Positions 53,560 through 62,273 of a stretch of DNA of 64,000 bases are shown piece by piece. Numbering within the stretch: position 1 is the stretch's first letter; each line of letters begins with the position of its first letter. This DNA comes from an uncultured Acetatifactor sp. (lineage in GTDB: Bacteria > Bacillota > Clostridia > Lachnospirales > Lachnospiraceae), in assembly GCA_947627115.1 (NCBI GenBank), contig CANQUQ010000002.1, positions 62,001-126,000 of the forward strand, written 5' to 3'. The notes beneath the pieces were generated by a model. The model worked only from the letters and a program-made list of their open reading frames with translations. It was not told the DNA's origin and did no database searches. The position numbers and the translations under genes are program-made.

Positions 53560-54744
53560 TTACTTTCTCTGCAGGAAATCAGGGATCTTTAAGGTCTTCT
53601 CCTCCACGGAGCTCCTGATATCCACAGGCTTCTGAATCCCCTGCATGGGCCTTGCCGCAGTCTGCTGTCCCGCTGCGGGCTGGCCTGCCTGAGGCTGTAT
53701 GCCGAGATTCTTCAGAGAGCTGGGAGTAATGTGAGCCGTGGGCTGCCGATAGGCGGAACCCGCACCCAGCCTTGTCTGTACCGGATTGGCGGCCACCTCC
53801 TCCAGCCCGGTGGCAATGACCGTGATATAGCAGGTGTCGGATTTTGATGCATCGTACATGGCACCAAAGATGATATTTACCTCCTCACCGGCCAGATCCT
53901 GCACATAGCTCACCGCGTCGTTGGCATCTGCCAACGTGATATCTCCGGACACATTGATGATCACGTGACTTGCACCGGTAATGGTGGTCTCCAGCAGCGG
54001 ACTCTCCACCGCCATCTTCACGGCCTCCATAGCCTTGTCGTCACCCTTGCCCTCACCGATACCGATATGAGCGATGCCCTTCTCCGTCATAACGGTCTGT
54101 ACATCCGCAAAGTCCAGATTGATGATCGCAGGCACATTGATCAGATCAGTGATACCCTGCACTGCCTGCTGAAGCACCTCATCCGCCTTCTTAAGAGCCT
54201 CAGGCATAGTGGTACGCCTGTCCACGATCTCAAGAAGCTTGTCATTGGGAATCACGATCAGAGTATCCACGTGCTCCTTAATGCGGTCGATCCCCGTAAG
54301 CGCGTTCGCCATACGTGTCTTCGCCTCAAAACGAAAGGGCTTCGTCACGACGCCCACGGTGAGGATCCCCATTTCTTTTGCCAGTCTTGCCACCACCGGA
54401 GCCGCGCCGGTTCCTGTTCCGCCGCCCATACCGCAGGTGACGAACACCATGTCCGCGCCCTGCAGGGCATTTGCGATCTCCTCGGCACTTTCCTCTGCCG
54501 CCTTCTCGCCCACCTCAGGCTTCGCTCCCGCTCCGAGCCCCTTGGTCAGCTTTTCTCCGATCTGTAAAAGCTTGGGCGCCTTGCAGAGCTGCAGTGCCTG
54601 CTTGTCCGTGTTCACTCCGATGAAATCCACTCCGTCGATCTGTTCGTCAATCATTCTATTTACAGCATTGTTACCTGCGCCGCCAACACCGACCACGATG
54701 ATCTTGGCTGCAGATTCAGCGTCGTTCGTCTTAATCTCAAGCAA
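53560..54744 (-). CDS. ftsZ: Cell division protein FtsZ
   Basis: FtsZ is the tubulin-like GTPase that forms the division ring. The 394-residue protein has [14 protein letters not shown], the signature [13 protein letters not shown], and a Gln/Ala/Pro linker near 320-370. The C-terminal peptide KIPDFLQRK contacts membrane anchors. An open frame begins earlier, but the TTG at 54744 has AAGGAGG seven bases upstream and gives [12 protein letters not shown], matching the Lachnospiraceae type of start. It ends the division cluster, and no ftsA precedes it. Confidence 0.96.
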   Translation of the reverse strand: MLEIKTNDAESAAKIIVVGVGGAGNNAVNRMIDEQIDGVDFIGVNTDKQALQLCKAPKLLQIGEKLTKGLGAGAKPEVGEKAAEESAEEIANALQGADMVFVTCGMGGGTGTGAAPVVARLAKEMGILTVGVVTKPFRFEAKTRMANALTGIDRIKEHVDTLIVIPNDKLLEIVDRRTTMPEALKKADEVLQQAVQGITDLINVPAIINLDFADVQTVMTEKGIAHIGIGEGKGDDKAMEAVKMAVESPLLETTITGASHVIINVSGDITLADANDAVSYVQDLAGEEVNIIFGAMYDASKSDTCYITVIATGLEEVAANPVQTRLGAGSAYRQPTAHITPSSLKNLGIQPQAGQPAAGQQTAARPMQGIQKPVDIRSSVEEKTLKIPDFLQRK

Positions 54745-54877
54745 AGGTTTGTCCTCCTTACTAAAATCCATATAGTATATCATACAATTAATTTCAAAAT
54801 TAATCAACTAAATTTTGAATTTTCATGTGCAGTACTGAAAAAAATTGCGATGGCCCACGGACCGGCCCGTCCTCCTC

Positions 54878-55609
54878 TCAATTCTCCGGCTTAAAAATAT
54901 ATCGGCCTCCGCCCTCGCTGTAATTCTCCATCTGAAGAGTCCCCTTCCGGCCCTCCAGGCTGGGCAGCAGCTCCGGGAGCAGCATCAGCTTGTCCTCCAG
55001 TGTGGCGCTGTCGTTTCCCAGGGCCACCTTCACATCGCCGAAATACACCGTAATGTCGCCGGAGCTCTGAAAGAATATCTTCTCCGATGCAAGATCGTAT
55101 TTTCCCAACAGCTTGGTCACATTCAGAACATTTCGGAACACTTCGGGATCGTCCACCGGAAGCGCCTCGCCCACCACCACGTGGTCAAAGGCAAGTCCCA
55201 CGATCTGGGGCACGCCCTCGGTCTTCACACTGGAGCTTTCCACCACGTAGCCGTCCTTATCAAAATACAGATAAGTCCCCATATATTGCACATAGCCGGT
55301 GAGCACCTTTTCATAGACCGTGATCTTCACCGTATCCGGAGCGAGAATGGAGACATCCATCACATCCACAAAGGGGACCCCCTCTATCCCCCTGTTCTTG
55401 TACTTCAGGGAGAGATAGAGGGAATTGTTTCCCAGGGCACCGTCCATGACGATCGCCTTGATCTCGTCCTCCGTGTAATGCACATTGCCCTCCACATATA
55501 CCGTGCTGACCGTGTAGGTCTTCACAATGTAATACCCTGCGCCGAACAATACCGCCGCCGCCAGAGCGATGAGGATTATGACGATCTTTAGCTTTTTTCT
55601 CCTATGCAC
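54878..55609 (-). CDS. ftsQ: Cell division protein FtsQ/DivIB
   Basis: FtsQ/DivIB is a bitopic division protein that works with FtsB and FtsL to control septal synthesis. The 243-residue protein has a short basic cytoplasmic tail, one membrane helix (about 8-30) and a POTRA domain (VSTVYVEGNVHYTEDEIKAI). The beta domain follows. The start is a GTG, overlapping the murA stop by eight bases. Low conservation, but position and fold pattern are clear. Confidence 0.9.
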   Translation of the reverse strand: MHRRKKLKIVIILIALAAAVLFGAGYYIVKTYTVSTVYVEGNVHYTEDEIKAIVMDGALGNNSLYLSLKYKNRGIEGVPFVDVMDVSILAPDTVKITVYEKVLTGYVQYMGTYLYFDKDGYVVESSSVKTEGVPQIVGLAFDHVVVGEALPVDDPEVFRNVLNVTKLLGKYDLASEKIFFQSSGDITVYFGDVKVALGNDSATLEDKLMLLPELLPSLEGRKGTLQMENYSEGGGRYIFKPEN

Positions 55610-56855
55610 CTGTCACCCGCGCTCCTAACTCTCTGAAATCTCTGCAGATATTTTCATACCCCCGGTAAATATACCGGCATCCCGTCACCTTTGTCTCGCC
55701 CTGCGCCATGAGTCCGGCCACCACCAGTGCCGCTCCGCCCCGCAGCTCCCTGGCCTCCACCAGCGTACCCCGGAGCGTTTCCACGCCGTGCACCAGCATA
55801 CTGTCCACGCCCTGTTCTTTCAGATCCGCCCCCATCCGGCGCAGATCCTCCGCCACCCGGAAACGGTTCTCAAAAATAGTCTCCCGGATAAGGCTGTCCC
55901 CGTCTCCCCTTGCGGCCACCGCCAGGGCCACCGACTGCAGGTCCGTCGGAAATCCCGGATAAGGCTCGGTCCGGATAAAATTCACTGCTGCGGGTCTGGG
56001 CGCCGCCTGCACATAAATGCCCTCCGCGGAGGTGCACAGTCTGCAGTTCATGCGCTCTGCGATCTCCAGCACCGCCGTCATCTCTTCCCACGGCGCATCC
56101 TCCAGGAACACGCTGCCGCCTGTGCCGATACAGCCGAACAGGTAAGTGCCGGCCACGATCCTGTCCGCGGGGACCGCAAAGGACGCGCCGTGCAGCGCAC
56201 TACCGCCCCGGACCGTCAACCGGCCCGTTCCGACGCCCTCAATAGACGCGCCGCAGCATTGCAGGTAACGGCAGAGCGACGTTATCTCAGGCTCCAGTGC
56301 GGCTCCCTCCAGCAGCGTATCCCCCTCTGCCAGCACTGCTGCCAGAAGGACATTTTCCGTGGCCCCCACGCTGGGAAAGGGCAGTACGATGTGCGCTCCG
56401 CGCAGTCTTTGCGCCACCGCCCGCAGTCTGCACCCCTCTTCTCGGAAGACCACCCCCATCTGCCTGAGTGCGGACAGATGCATGTCGATGGGACGCTGAC
56501 CGATGACACAGCCGCCCGGATGCTCCATGACCACCTCGCCGCACCTGCCTATCAGAGCCCCCAGCAGGCACAGAGAGGAACGCATCCCGGTCACGGCCTC
56601 CGAGCCGACCTCCCCTCTGCTCACAGCGGAGGTGTCGACGGACAGAGCGTTCTCCTGCCAGTTGACGCTGCAGCCCAGACTCCTCAAAAGGCTGATCATC
56701 GCATACACGTCCGCAATTCTGGGACAGTTTCTGATGAGGGAGTTCTCCCCCACAAGCAATGTGGCTGCCAATATAGGCAGCACAGCATTTTTAGAACCTT
56801 GAATACGAACCTTCCCCTGCAGAGCCACTCCGCCCTGAATAAGAATAGAATCCAT
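55602..56855 (-). CDS. murA: UDP-N-acetylglucosamine 1-carboxyvinyltransferase MurA
   Basis: MurA adds enolpyruvate to UDP-GlcNAc, the first committed step of peptidoglycan precursor synthesis. The 417-residue protein begins with QGGVALQGKVRIQGSKNAVL and has the PEP-binding Cys in PGGCVIGQRPIDMHL (about residue 115), so it should be fosfomycin-sensitive. PYPGFPTDLQ and RGGAALVVAGLMAQGET are typical. It sits between ftsW and ftsQ. Confidence 0.96.
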   Translation of the reverse strand: MDSILIQGGVALQGKVRIQGSKNAVLPILAATLLVGENSLIRNCPRIADVYAMISLLRSLGCSVNWQENALSVDTSAVSRGEVGSEAVTGMRSSLCLLGALIGRCGEVVMEHPGGCVIGQRPIDMHLSALRQMGVVFREEGCRLRAVAQRLRGAHIVLPFPSVGATENVLLAAVLAEGDTLLEGAALEPEITSLCRYLQCCGASIEGVGTGRLTVRGGSALHGASFAVPADRIVAGTYLFGCIGTGGSVFLEDAPWEEMTAVLEIAERMNCRLCTSAEGIYVQAAPRPAAVNFIRTEPYPGFPTDLQSVALAVAARGDGDSLIRETIFENRFRVAEDLRRMGADLKEQGVDSMLVHGVETLRGTLVEARELRGGAALVVAGLMAQGETKVTGCRYIYRGYENICRDFRELGARVTGA

Positions 56856-56912
56856 ACAACACCATCCGGTATCATTCTGAAAAACCTATTCTATCCTATG
56901 CGGCAGGCCTGA

Positions 56913-58064
56913 TCACAGTTCCTTCAGCTGTATGCGCCTGGCCACGCTCAGGACTAGGCCGATCTCCACCAGCAGGAACATCACCGATGAACCTCCGTAG
57001 CTGATGAACGGCAGAGAGATACCGGTGTTCGGTATCGTGTTGGTGACCACGGCAATATTCAGCACCGCCTGGATGGCTATGTGTCCCATCACTCCTACCA
57101 CGAGCATGGCGCCGAACAGATCCGGCGCGTTGTTCGCAATGACCATCATTCGCCAGAGCAGCATGATGAACATCAGAATAATGGCGATGGCGCCGAACAG
57201 CCCCAGCTCCTCACATATAATGGAAAAGATCATGTCGTTCTGTGCCTCCGGCAGGAAGTTCAGCTTCTGCATGCTCTGCCCAAGCCCCTTGCCCCATATG
57301 CCGCCGCTGCCGATGGCGTACAGGCCCTGCAGGGTCTGGAAGGTAGTGTCCGTGGGATCGCTCTCCGGATCCAGCCATCCCCTGATACGGCTGCCGCGGA
57401 ACGCGAACAGGTCACTGCCCGATACGACCATGTATACTACCAGAGCGGCCAGCGCCAGCACGATGAGCGCCATAATGATGAACTTTTTGTAATCGGGACT
57501 CGCCACGAACACCATCAGGACAGAAATCCCTAAAATGATGATGGCCGAGCTGAGGTTGCTGGTGATCAGATATACCTCCAGCGCTATCGGCATGGGCATC
57601 GCCACCATCAGCAGGAATCCCTTCATGGTGCGCACACTCTTTCCCATCTTACAGACCATGGTGGCAAGGAAGAGGATCATGGCCAGCTTTGCCACCTCCG
57701 CCGGCTGCAGGTTCATGCCGATTCCGGGGATCTCGATCCAGCGTCTCGCACCGTGAGACTCCACTCCCAGCGGAGTCAGCACCAGCGGCACAAGCGCCAT
57801 GGCGATCAGATATCCCACCATATAGAACCGCTCCCAGAAATGATAGGGGATATTTGCCACCGCGATCATCATGATCAGCCCTATGATCACTGCGATCAGC
57901 TGTCTCTTCAGATAGTGGGCCTCGTCCTGAAAGCTCTGAAACGCTTCATAGGCGCTGGCGGAATAGATCATCACAAGACCGAACCCCAGCAGGAACAATA
58001 CAATGAACAGCAGGCTGTAGTCAAAAAAATATTCCGATTGTTCTTTTCTCTTTTTCCCTCTCAT
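56913..58064 (-). CDS. ftsW: Cell division lipid II polymerase FtsW
   Basis: FtsW is the SEDS glycosyltransferase of the septum and works with a class B PBP. The 383-residue protein has about ten membrane helices, ARRWIEIPGIGMNLQPAE with the conserved RW and the SEDS-type Glu, and the C-terminal LPFISYGGSSVMFLL. The frame's first codon is a TTG that overlaps the murD stop, but GAGGA suits the ATG at 58064. In sporulators the same family includes SpoVE, and this copy could fill either role. Confidence 0.94.
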   Translation of the reverse strand: MRGKKRKEQSEYFFDYSLLFIVLFLLGFGLVMIYSASAYEAFQSFQDEAHYLKRQLIAVIIGLIMMIAVANIPYHFWERFYMVGYLIAMALVPLVLTPLGVESHGARRWIEIPGIGMNLQPAEVAKLAMILFLATMVCKMGKSVRTMKGFLLMVAMPMPIALEVYLITSNLSSAIIILGISVLMVFVASPDYKKFIIMALIVLALAALVVYMVVSGSDLFAFRGSRIRGWLDPESDPTDTTFQTLQGLYAIGSGGIWGKGLGQSMQKLNFLPEAQNDMIFSIICEELGLFGAIAIILMFIMLLWRMMVIANNAPDLFGAMLVVGVMGHIAIQAVLNIAVVTNTIPNTGISLPFISYGGSSVMFLLVEIGLVLSVARRIQLKEL

Positions 58065-58066
58065 TC

Positions 58067-59431
58067 TCAATCGAGTCCTCTCACATACTCCTTGAAGATG
58101 TCTCCCCGCTCCTCATAATTTTTGAACATCCCCCAGCTGGCGCATGCCGGTGACAAAAGGACCGCGTCACCCTCCTCCGCCAGCTCCGTACAGAGCTTCA
58201 GACATTCCCCGTAGGTGTCCGCCATGCGGATCTTATCAAAGCCGTGCGCCCTTGCGCACTCCGCTATCTTTTCTCCGGTCTGCCCTATAAGCACCAGCCA
58301 TTTGACCCGGCCCTCAAAGGCCTCGATCCACTCGTCGTAATCGCTCCCCTTGTCATAGCCGCCGCCGATCAGCACGGTGGGTCTGCTCATGGCCCGTATG
58401 CCCTGAATAGCTGCGTCCGGATTGGTCCCCTTGGAATCATCGTAATAGTCCACGCCGCCTTTTGAGGCCACGAACTCGATCCTATGCTCCACTGCGTGAA
58501 ATTCCTTTATCACTGCCAGTATGGTGTCCATGGGCACTCCCATTCCCTCTGCGACGGCGACGGCAGCCATCACATTCTCCACATTGCAGAGCCCCACCAG
58601 GTTCATGTCCCTGTGTATGTCCAGTATGGTGTCCGAATGTCCGCCGAATCTGCGCACCACGCTGTCTCCCCGGAGAAAATATCCCTCCTCCAGCTCTCTT
58701 GCCGAGGAAAAATATACTACCCTTGCCGGACAGCGCTCACCGAAGTCACGGGTGTACCCGTTCTCATAGTTGAGAACGCATATGTCTTCCTTCGTCTGAT
58801 TCTTCGCAATATTCTCCTTGGCCGCCACATAGGCCTCCATGGTGTGATGACGGTTCAGATGATCCGGCGTAATGTTCAGAATGGCAGATACCGCCGGATG
58901 AAAGTCTCGGATGGTCTCCAGCTGGAAGGAGCTGATCTCGACTACGGTGACGGAATCCGCACTTGTCCTCAGACATTCCGAGGTATAGGATCTGCCGATA
59001 TTTCCGACCACGAACGTCCTTTCGCTGCCGAGATACGCCTCCATGATCCGCCCCACCAGGGTCGTTGTAGTAGTCTTTCCGTTCGTTCCCGTGATGGCTG
59101 CGACCCGGCCCTTCTCCTCCCGGTAGCCCAGCTCGATCTCGCCGATGATTTCGGCTCCCCTGTCCCGCAGCCCGTTCACCAGCGGGATATCCGTGGGGAC
59201 TCCGGGGCTCAGGACCACTGTCTCTGTGGCGTTCATGATCTCCTCCGGCAGCTGTCCGGCCACACATTGGGCCTTGCTCTCCGCAGGCAGCTTCTCGCGC
59301 AGCAGGGCCTCCGTCATTTTCCCGTCGCTGTCGTACAGCACCACGTCGGCTCCCATATGCTCCAGCAGGGCCACCGACCCGATACCGCTTATCCCTGATC
59401 CGATCACCAGGCATTTTTCTCCAGTTCTCAT
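58067..59431 (-). CDS. murD: UDP-N-acetylmuramoylalanine-D-glutamate ligase MurD
   Basis: MurD adds D-glutamate to UDP-MurNAc-L-alanine with ATP. The 454-residue protein has an N-terminal Rossmann start (CLVIGSGISGIGSVAL), the ATP loop VAAITGTNGKTTTTTL (about 111-126), ITPDHLNRHHTMEAY and YYDDSKGTNPDA, all Mur-ligase hallmarks. GGAGG lies about ten bases upstream. It follows mraY and precedes ftsW. Confidence 0.97.
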   Translation of the reverse strand: MRTGEKCLVIGSGISGIGSVALLEHMGADVVLYDSDGKMTEALLREKLPAESKAQCVAGQLPEEIMNATETVVLSPGVPTDIPLVNGLRDRGAEIIGEIELGYREEKGRVAAITGTNGKTTTTTLVGRIMEAYLGSERTFVVGNIGRSYTSECLRTSADSVTVVEISSFQLETIRDFHPAVSAILNITPDHLNRHHTMEAYVAAKENIAKNQTKEDICVLNYENGYTRDFGERCPARVVYFSSARELEEGYFLRGDSVVRRFGGHSDTILDIHRDMNLVGLCNVENVMAAVAVAEGMGVPMDTILAVIKEFHAVEHRIEFVASKGGVDYYDDSKGTNPDAAIQGIRAMSRPTVLIGGGYDKGSDYDEWIEAFEGRVKWLVLIGQTGEKIAECARAHGFDKIRMADTYGECLKLCTELAEEGDAVLLSPACASWGMFKNYEERGDIFKEYVRGLD

Positions 59432-59497
59432 TCCATTCCAACCTCCGCCTTTTTATCCCGCCGCTTCGGGAAGATGCACCGGGCCGCCCCGCTGTTC

Positions 59498-60454
59498 TCA
59501 ATAGGCAGCCAACGCCGTCAGACACATCAGCGCTGTGATCACGGCGAACAGAGCCGTGATGCGCGTCTCGGACCATCCGCACAGTTCAAAGTGATGGTGG
59601 AGGGGCGCCATCCGAAAGAGGCGTCTGCCCCCGCTGAGCTTATAGTAGCCCACCTGCAGGATCACCGAGGCCACCTCCGCCAGATATACAATTCCGACAA
59701 TCGCTATAAAGAGAGGCATCTGAAGCATGTAGCCGCAGGCCGCCACAAAGCCTCCCAGGGCCAGAGACCCCGTATCGCCCATGAACACCGATGCGGGATG
59801 CACATTGAAGAGCAGGAATCCCATCAAGGCCCCTGTCACGGCACATGTCACCGGCTCGATCCCGCATCTGCTGCCGATGGCGATCACCGAGAAAAATACG
59901 GCCACAATGACTGTGACGCTTCCCGCGAGGCCGTCCAGACCGTCCGTGAAGTTGGTGCCGTTCACCGTCCCCAGCACGATAAAGAACAGGACCGGCAGAT
60001 TCCAGATTCCCAGGTCCAGATATCTCCCGTGCAGAAAAGGGATCCGCATGGCCAGGCTCACATCCGTATAATGCAGCAAATAATAGGCGAACAGCGCCGT
60101 GATCAGCAGCTGTCCCGCAAATTTTTGCAGCGGGCTCAGCCCCATGGACCGCCTGCACACCACTTTTATGTAATCGTCCAGAAATCCTATGATCCCAAAG
60201 CCCAACGTCAGGAACAGCACGGGAACTATCTTGGAGTGACTGCCCAGAAAGGGCAGACACGTCACCGCCACGCTGAACAGGATCAAGAGACCGCCCATGG
60301 TGGGGGTCCCTGTCTTTTTCAGGTGCGTGGCCGGACCGTCGTTCCTCACCGTCTGACCTGCCTTGAGCCGCCGCAGGAGCGGAATCGCCAGCGGACCCGA
60401 AAGGGCGCTCAGGCAGAAGGAAACTATAACCGCCGTCACACTAATTTTGCTCAT
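59498..60454 (-). CDS. mraY: Phospho-MurNAc-pentapeptide transferase MraY
   Basis: MraY makes lipid I at the membrane. The 318-residue protein has about ten helices, an Asp pair in FLDDYIKVV, NFTDGLDGLAG, and the HHHFELCGWSE motif near the C-terminus. GTPTMGGLLI is near the N-terminus. It overlaps the end of the preceding PBP gene by 14 bases. Confidence 0.97.
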   Translation of the reverse strand: MSKISVTAVIVSFCLSALSGPLAIPLLRRLKAGQTVRNDGPATHLKKTGTPTMGGLLILFSVAVTCLPFLGSHSKIVPVLFLTLGFGIIGFLDDYIKVVCRRSMGLSPLQKFAGQLLITALFAYYLLHYTDVSLAMRIPFLHGRYLDLGIWNLPVLFFIVLGTVNGTNFTDGLDGLAGSVTVIVAVFFSVIAIGSRCGIEPVTCAVTGALMGFLLFNVHPASVFMGDTGSLALGGFVAACGYMLQMPLFIAIVGIVYLAEVASVILQVGYYKLSGGRRLFRMAPLHHHFELCGWSETRITALFAVITALMCLTALAAY

Positions 60455-62192
60455 TGTCTTGATTATACTCCATTATTCCCAAATACGGAAGAATATTTTC
60501 AAAAAGCTGCCGGACGATAGGCGCCGCCACCTGGCCCCCGTAGTAAATTCCCTGAGGATTATTTACAATGGCCAGCGCAATGACCTGGGGATCGTCCGCC
60601 GGTGCGAACCCGATAAAAGAGGATATGTATCTGCCGCTGCCTCTCGGAAGCGTCTGACTGGTAGCCGTCTTTCCTCCAATGCGAAAGCCCTCGACGGCTC
60701 CGTTCTTCCCTGAGCCCTCCGCCACCACCAATTCCAGTATTTCCCGCATGGTGGCGCTGGTCTCCTCCGAAACGATGCCGCTGGCGACGGGATATTCAAA
60801 GGAGGTCAGGACATTGCCCTGCGCATCCACAGATCTGACGCCGAAATGCGGCGTGACCCGATTGCCTCCGTTCACGATGGATGCCGCGGTGGTAAGAAGC
60901 TGGACCGGCGTGATCTGAAAGGACTGCCCGAACGCCACTGTCGCCAGCTCCACGTTCCCCATATTCTCCTTCCGGTGCATGATCGTGCCGGCTTCACCGG
61001 GCAGATCGATACCGGTCTTCTGAAGCAGGCCGAATTTCTCAAAGTACTTGTAATAGTTATCCACGCCCAGCCGCAGCCCCACCGTAATGAACACGGGGTT
61101 GCAGGAATTCATGGTGGCGTGAACAAAGTCCTCCGCCCCGTGCCCTCCTACCTTGTGACAGCGTATTCTCCGGTCGTCCACCATGATATATCCGGGGCAG
61201 CTGAAAGTGCTGTCAGGCGTCACTACGCCCTCCTCCAGCCCCGCCGCGGCCGTGACGATCTTAAAGGTGGAACCGGGTTCATACGTATCGTTTATGCAGC
61301 CGTTCCTCCAGACAGCGTTCAGCAGGTCCTGCTTTTCCTTGTCCGTGAGGGCCGTCGGAGTCCCCTCCGGCAGCTCATAGGGGGCGTTCAGGTCGAACTC
61401 CGGCACATTGACCATGGCAAGCATCTGACCGTCCCTGGGGTCCATCACCAGAACGGACACACTGTCCGCCTGCTTGGCGGCCATGGCCTGATATGCCAGC
61501 TGTGTGGCGTAGGACTGAATGTTGGCATCCATGCTCAGGATCAGGTCGTTGCCGTTCACCGGCTCGATCCGTCTTTCGCCCGCGGACTCCACCTCAATGC
61601 CTGCCGCGTCCGTGACGGTGAGTATTGTCCCCGGCTCCCCCTTCAGGCAGTCCTCGTAGATTACCTCCAGTCCGATAATGCCCTGGTTATCGCTGCCGGT
61701 AAAGCCCAGCACCTTGCTGGCAAGCTCTCCGTTCGGATAATAGCGCTTGTAATCCTCGTCCACCTTTACTCCCGCCATGTCATACTCCCGGATCCTGTCC
61801 CCCGTTTCCTTGTCTATATTACTTTTGATCCTCTCCATGGAAGAGTATTTTTCCACTCTGGGCCGCACATACGATTCCGACAGCCCCAACTCTTTGCAGA
61901 GCACCCGGATCACCTGTTCGGGATCCTCGATCTGATTATGTATGACGGAAACGGTGCACACTGTCATGTTGTCCGCCAGTACGGTGCCGTTCCGGTCCAG
62001 GATCCTGCCCCTGGCAGCCTTGATGCTTCTCTCCCGTTCGTGCAGGGCGGTGGCCATCTTCGAGTAGTGGTCCGCCTGCCAGACACACAGATAGACAAGG
62101 CGCCCGAACAGAAAGACCAGAATGCCGCTGCATATCAGGAAGATCGTCAGGATCTTCTTCCTGTGGAAGACCTTGTTGTTGTCCAACAACAT
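60441..62192 (-). CDS. Class B penicillin-binding protein (FtsI/SpoVD type)
   Basis: This is a septal or cortex transpeptidase. The 583-residue protein has a membrane helix (about 15-40), a dimerisation domain (GRILDRNGTVLADN) and the transpeptidase domain. The catalytic motif is EPGSTFKIV, the second is NSCNPVF, and the third reads GGKTATSQ rather than KTG. There is no PASTA domain. GAGG is spaced for the ATG at 62192. It is the second of two tandem PBP genes, so one probably serves division and one sporulation. Confidence 0.93.
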   Translation of the reverse strand: MLLDNNKVFHRKKILTIFLICSGILVFLFGRLVYLCVWQADHYSKMATALHERERSIKAARGRILDRNGTVLADNMTVCTVSVIHNQIEDPEQVIRVLCKELGLSESYVRPRVEKYSSMERIKSNIDKETGDRIREYDMAGVKVDEDYKRYYPNGELASKVLGFTGSDNQGIIGLEVIYEDCLKGEPGTILTVTDAAGIEVESAGERRIEPVNGNDLILSMDANIQSYATQLAYQAMAAKQADSVSVLVMDPRDGQMLAMVNVPEFDLNAPYELPEGTPTALTDKEKQDLLNAVWRNGCINDTYEPGSTFKIVTAAAGLEEGVVTPDSTFSCPGYIMVDDRRIRCHKVGGHGAEDFVHATMNSCNPVFITVGLRLGVDNYYKYFEKFGLLQKTGIDLPGEAGTIMHRKENMGNVELATVAFGQSFQITPVQLLTTAASIVNGGNRVTPHFGVRSVDAQGNVLTSFEYPVASGIVSEETSATMREILELVVAEGSGKNGAVEGFRIGGKTATSQTLPRGSGRYISSFIGFAPADDPQVIALAIVNNPQGIYYGGQVAAPIVRQLFENILPYLGIMEYNQDNEQN

Positions 62193-62197
62193 ACAAA

Positions 62198-62246
62198 ACC
62201 TCATAAAAAGGGTATTTAATATACTTTATTCCCGTTTTTATGAGGT
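62198..62246 (-). promoter_or_regulatory. Inverted repeat that covers the ribosome site of the second PBP gene
   Basis: ACCTCATAAAAACGGG and CCCTTTTTATGAGGT pair over 15 bases with one bulge around an 18-base AT loop. The 3' arm holds the GAGG ribosome site of the downstream PBP. The hairpin could limit translation. Confidence 0.55.
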
Positions 62247-62273
62247 TATGATTAATCCGGTCCGCAGACCGTC

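Noticed and set aside
54745..54877. Promoter for ftsZ at TATACT near 54774
   Set aside because: The -10 is good and extended, but no -35 is visible, and readthrough from ftsQ is possible. I left it out of the features.
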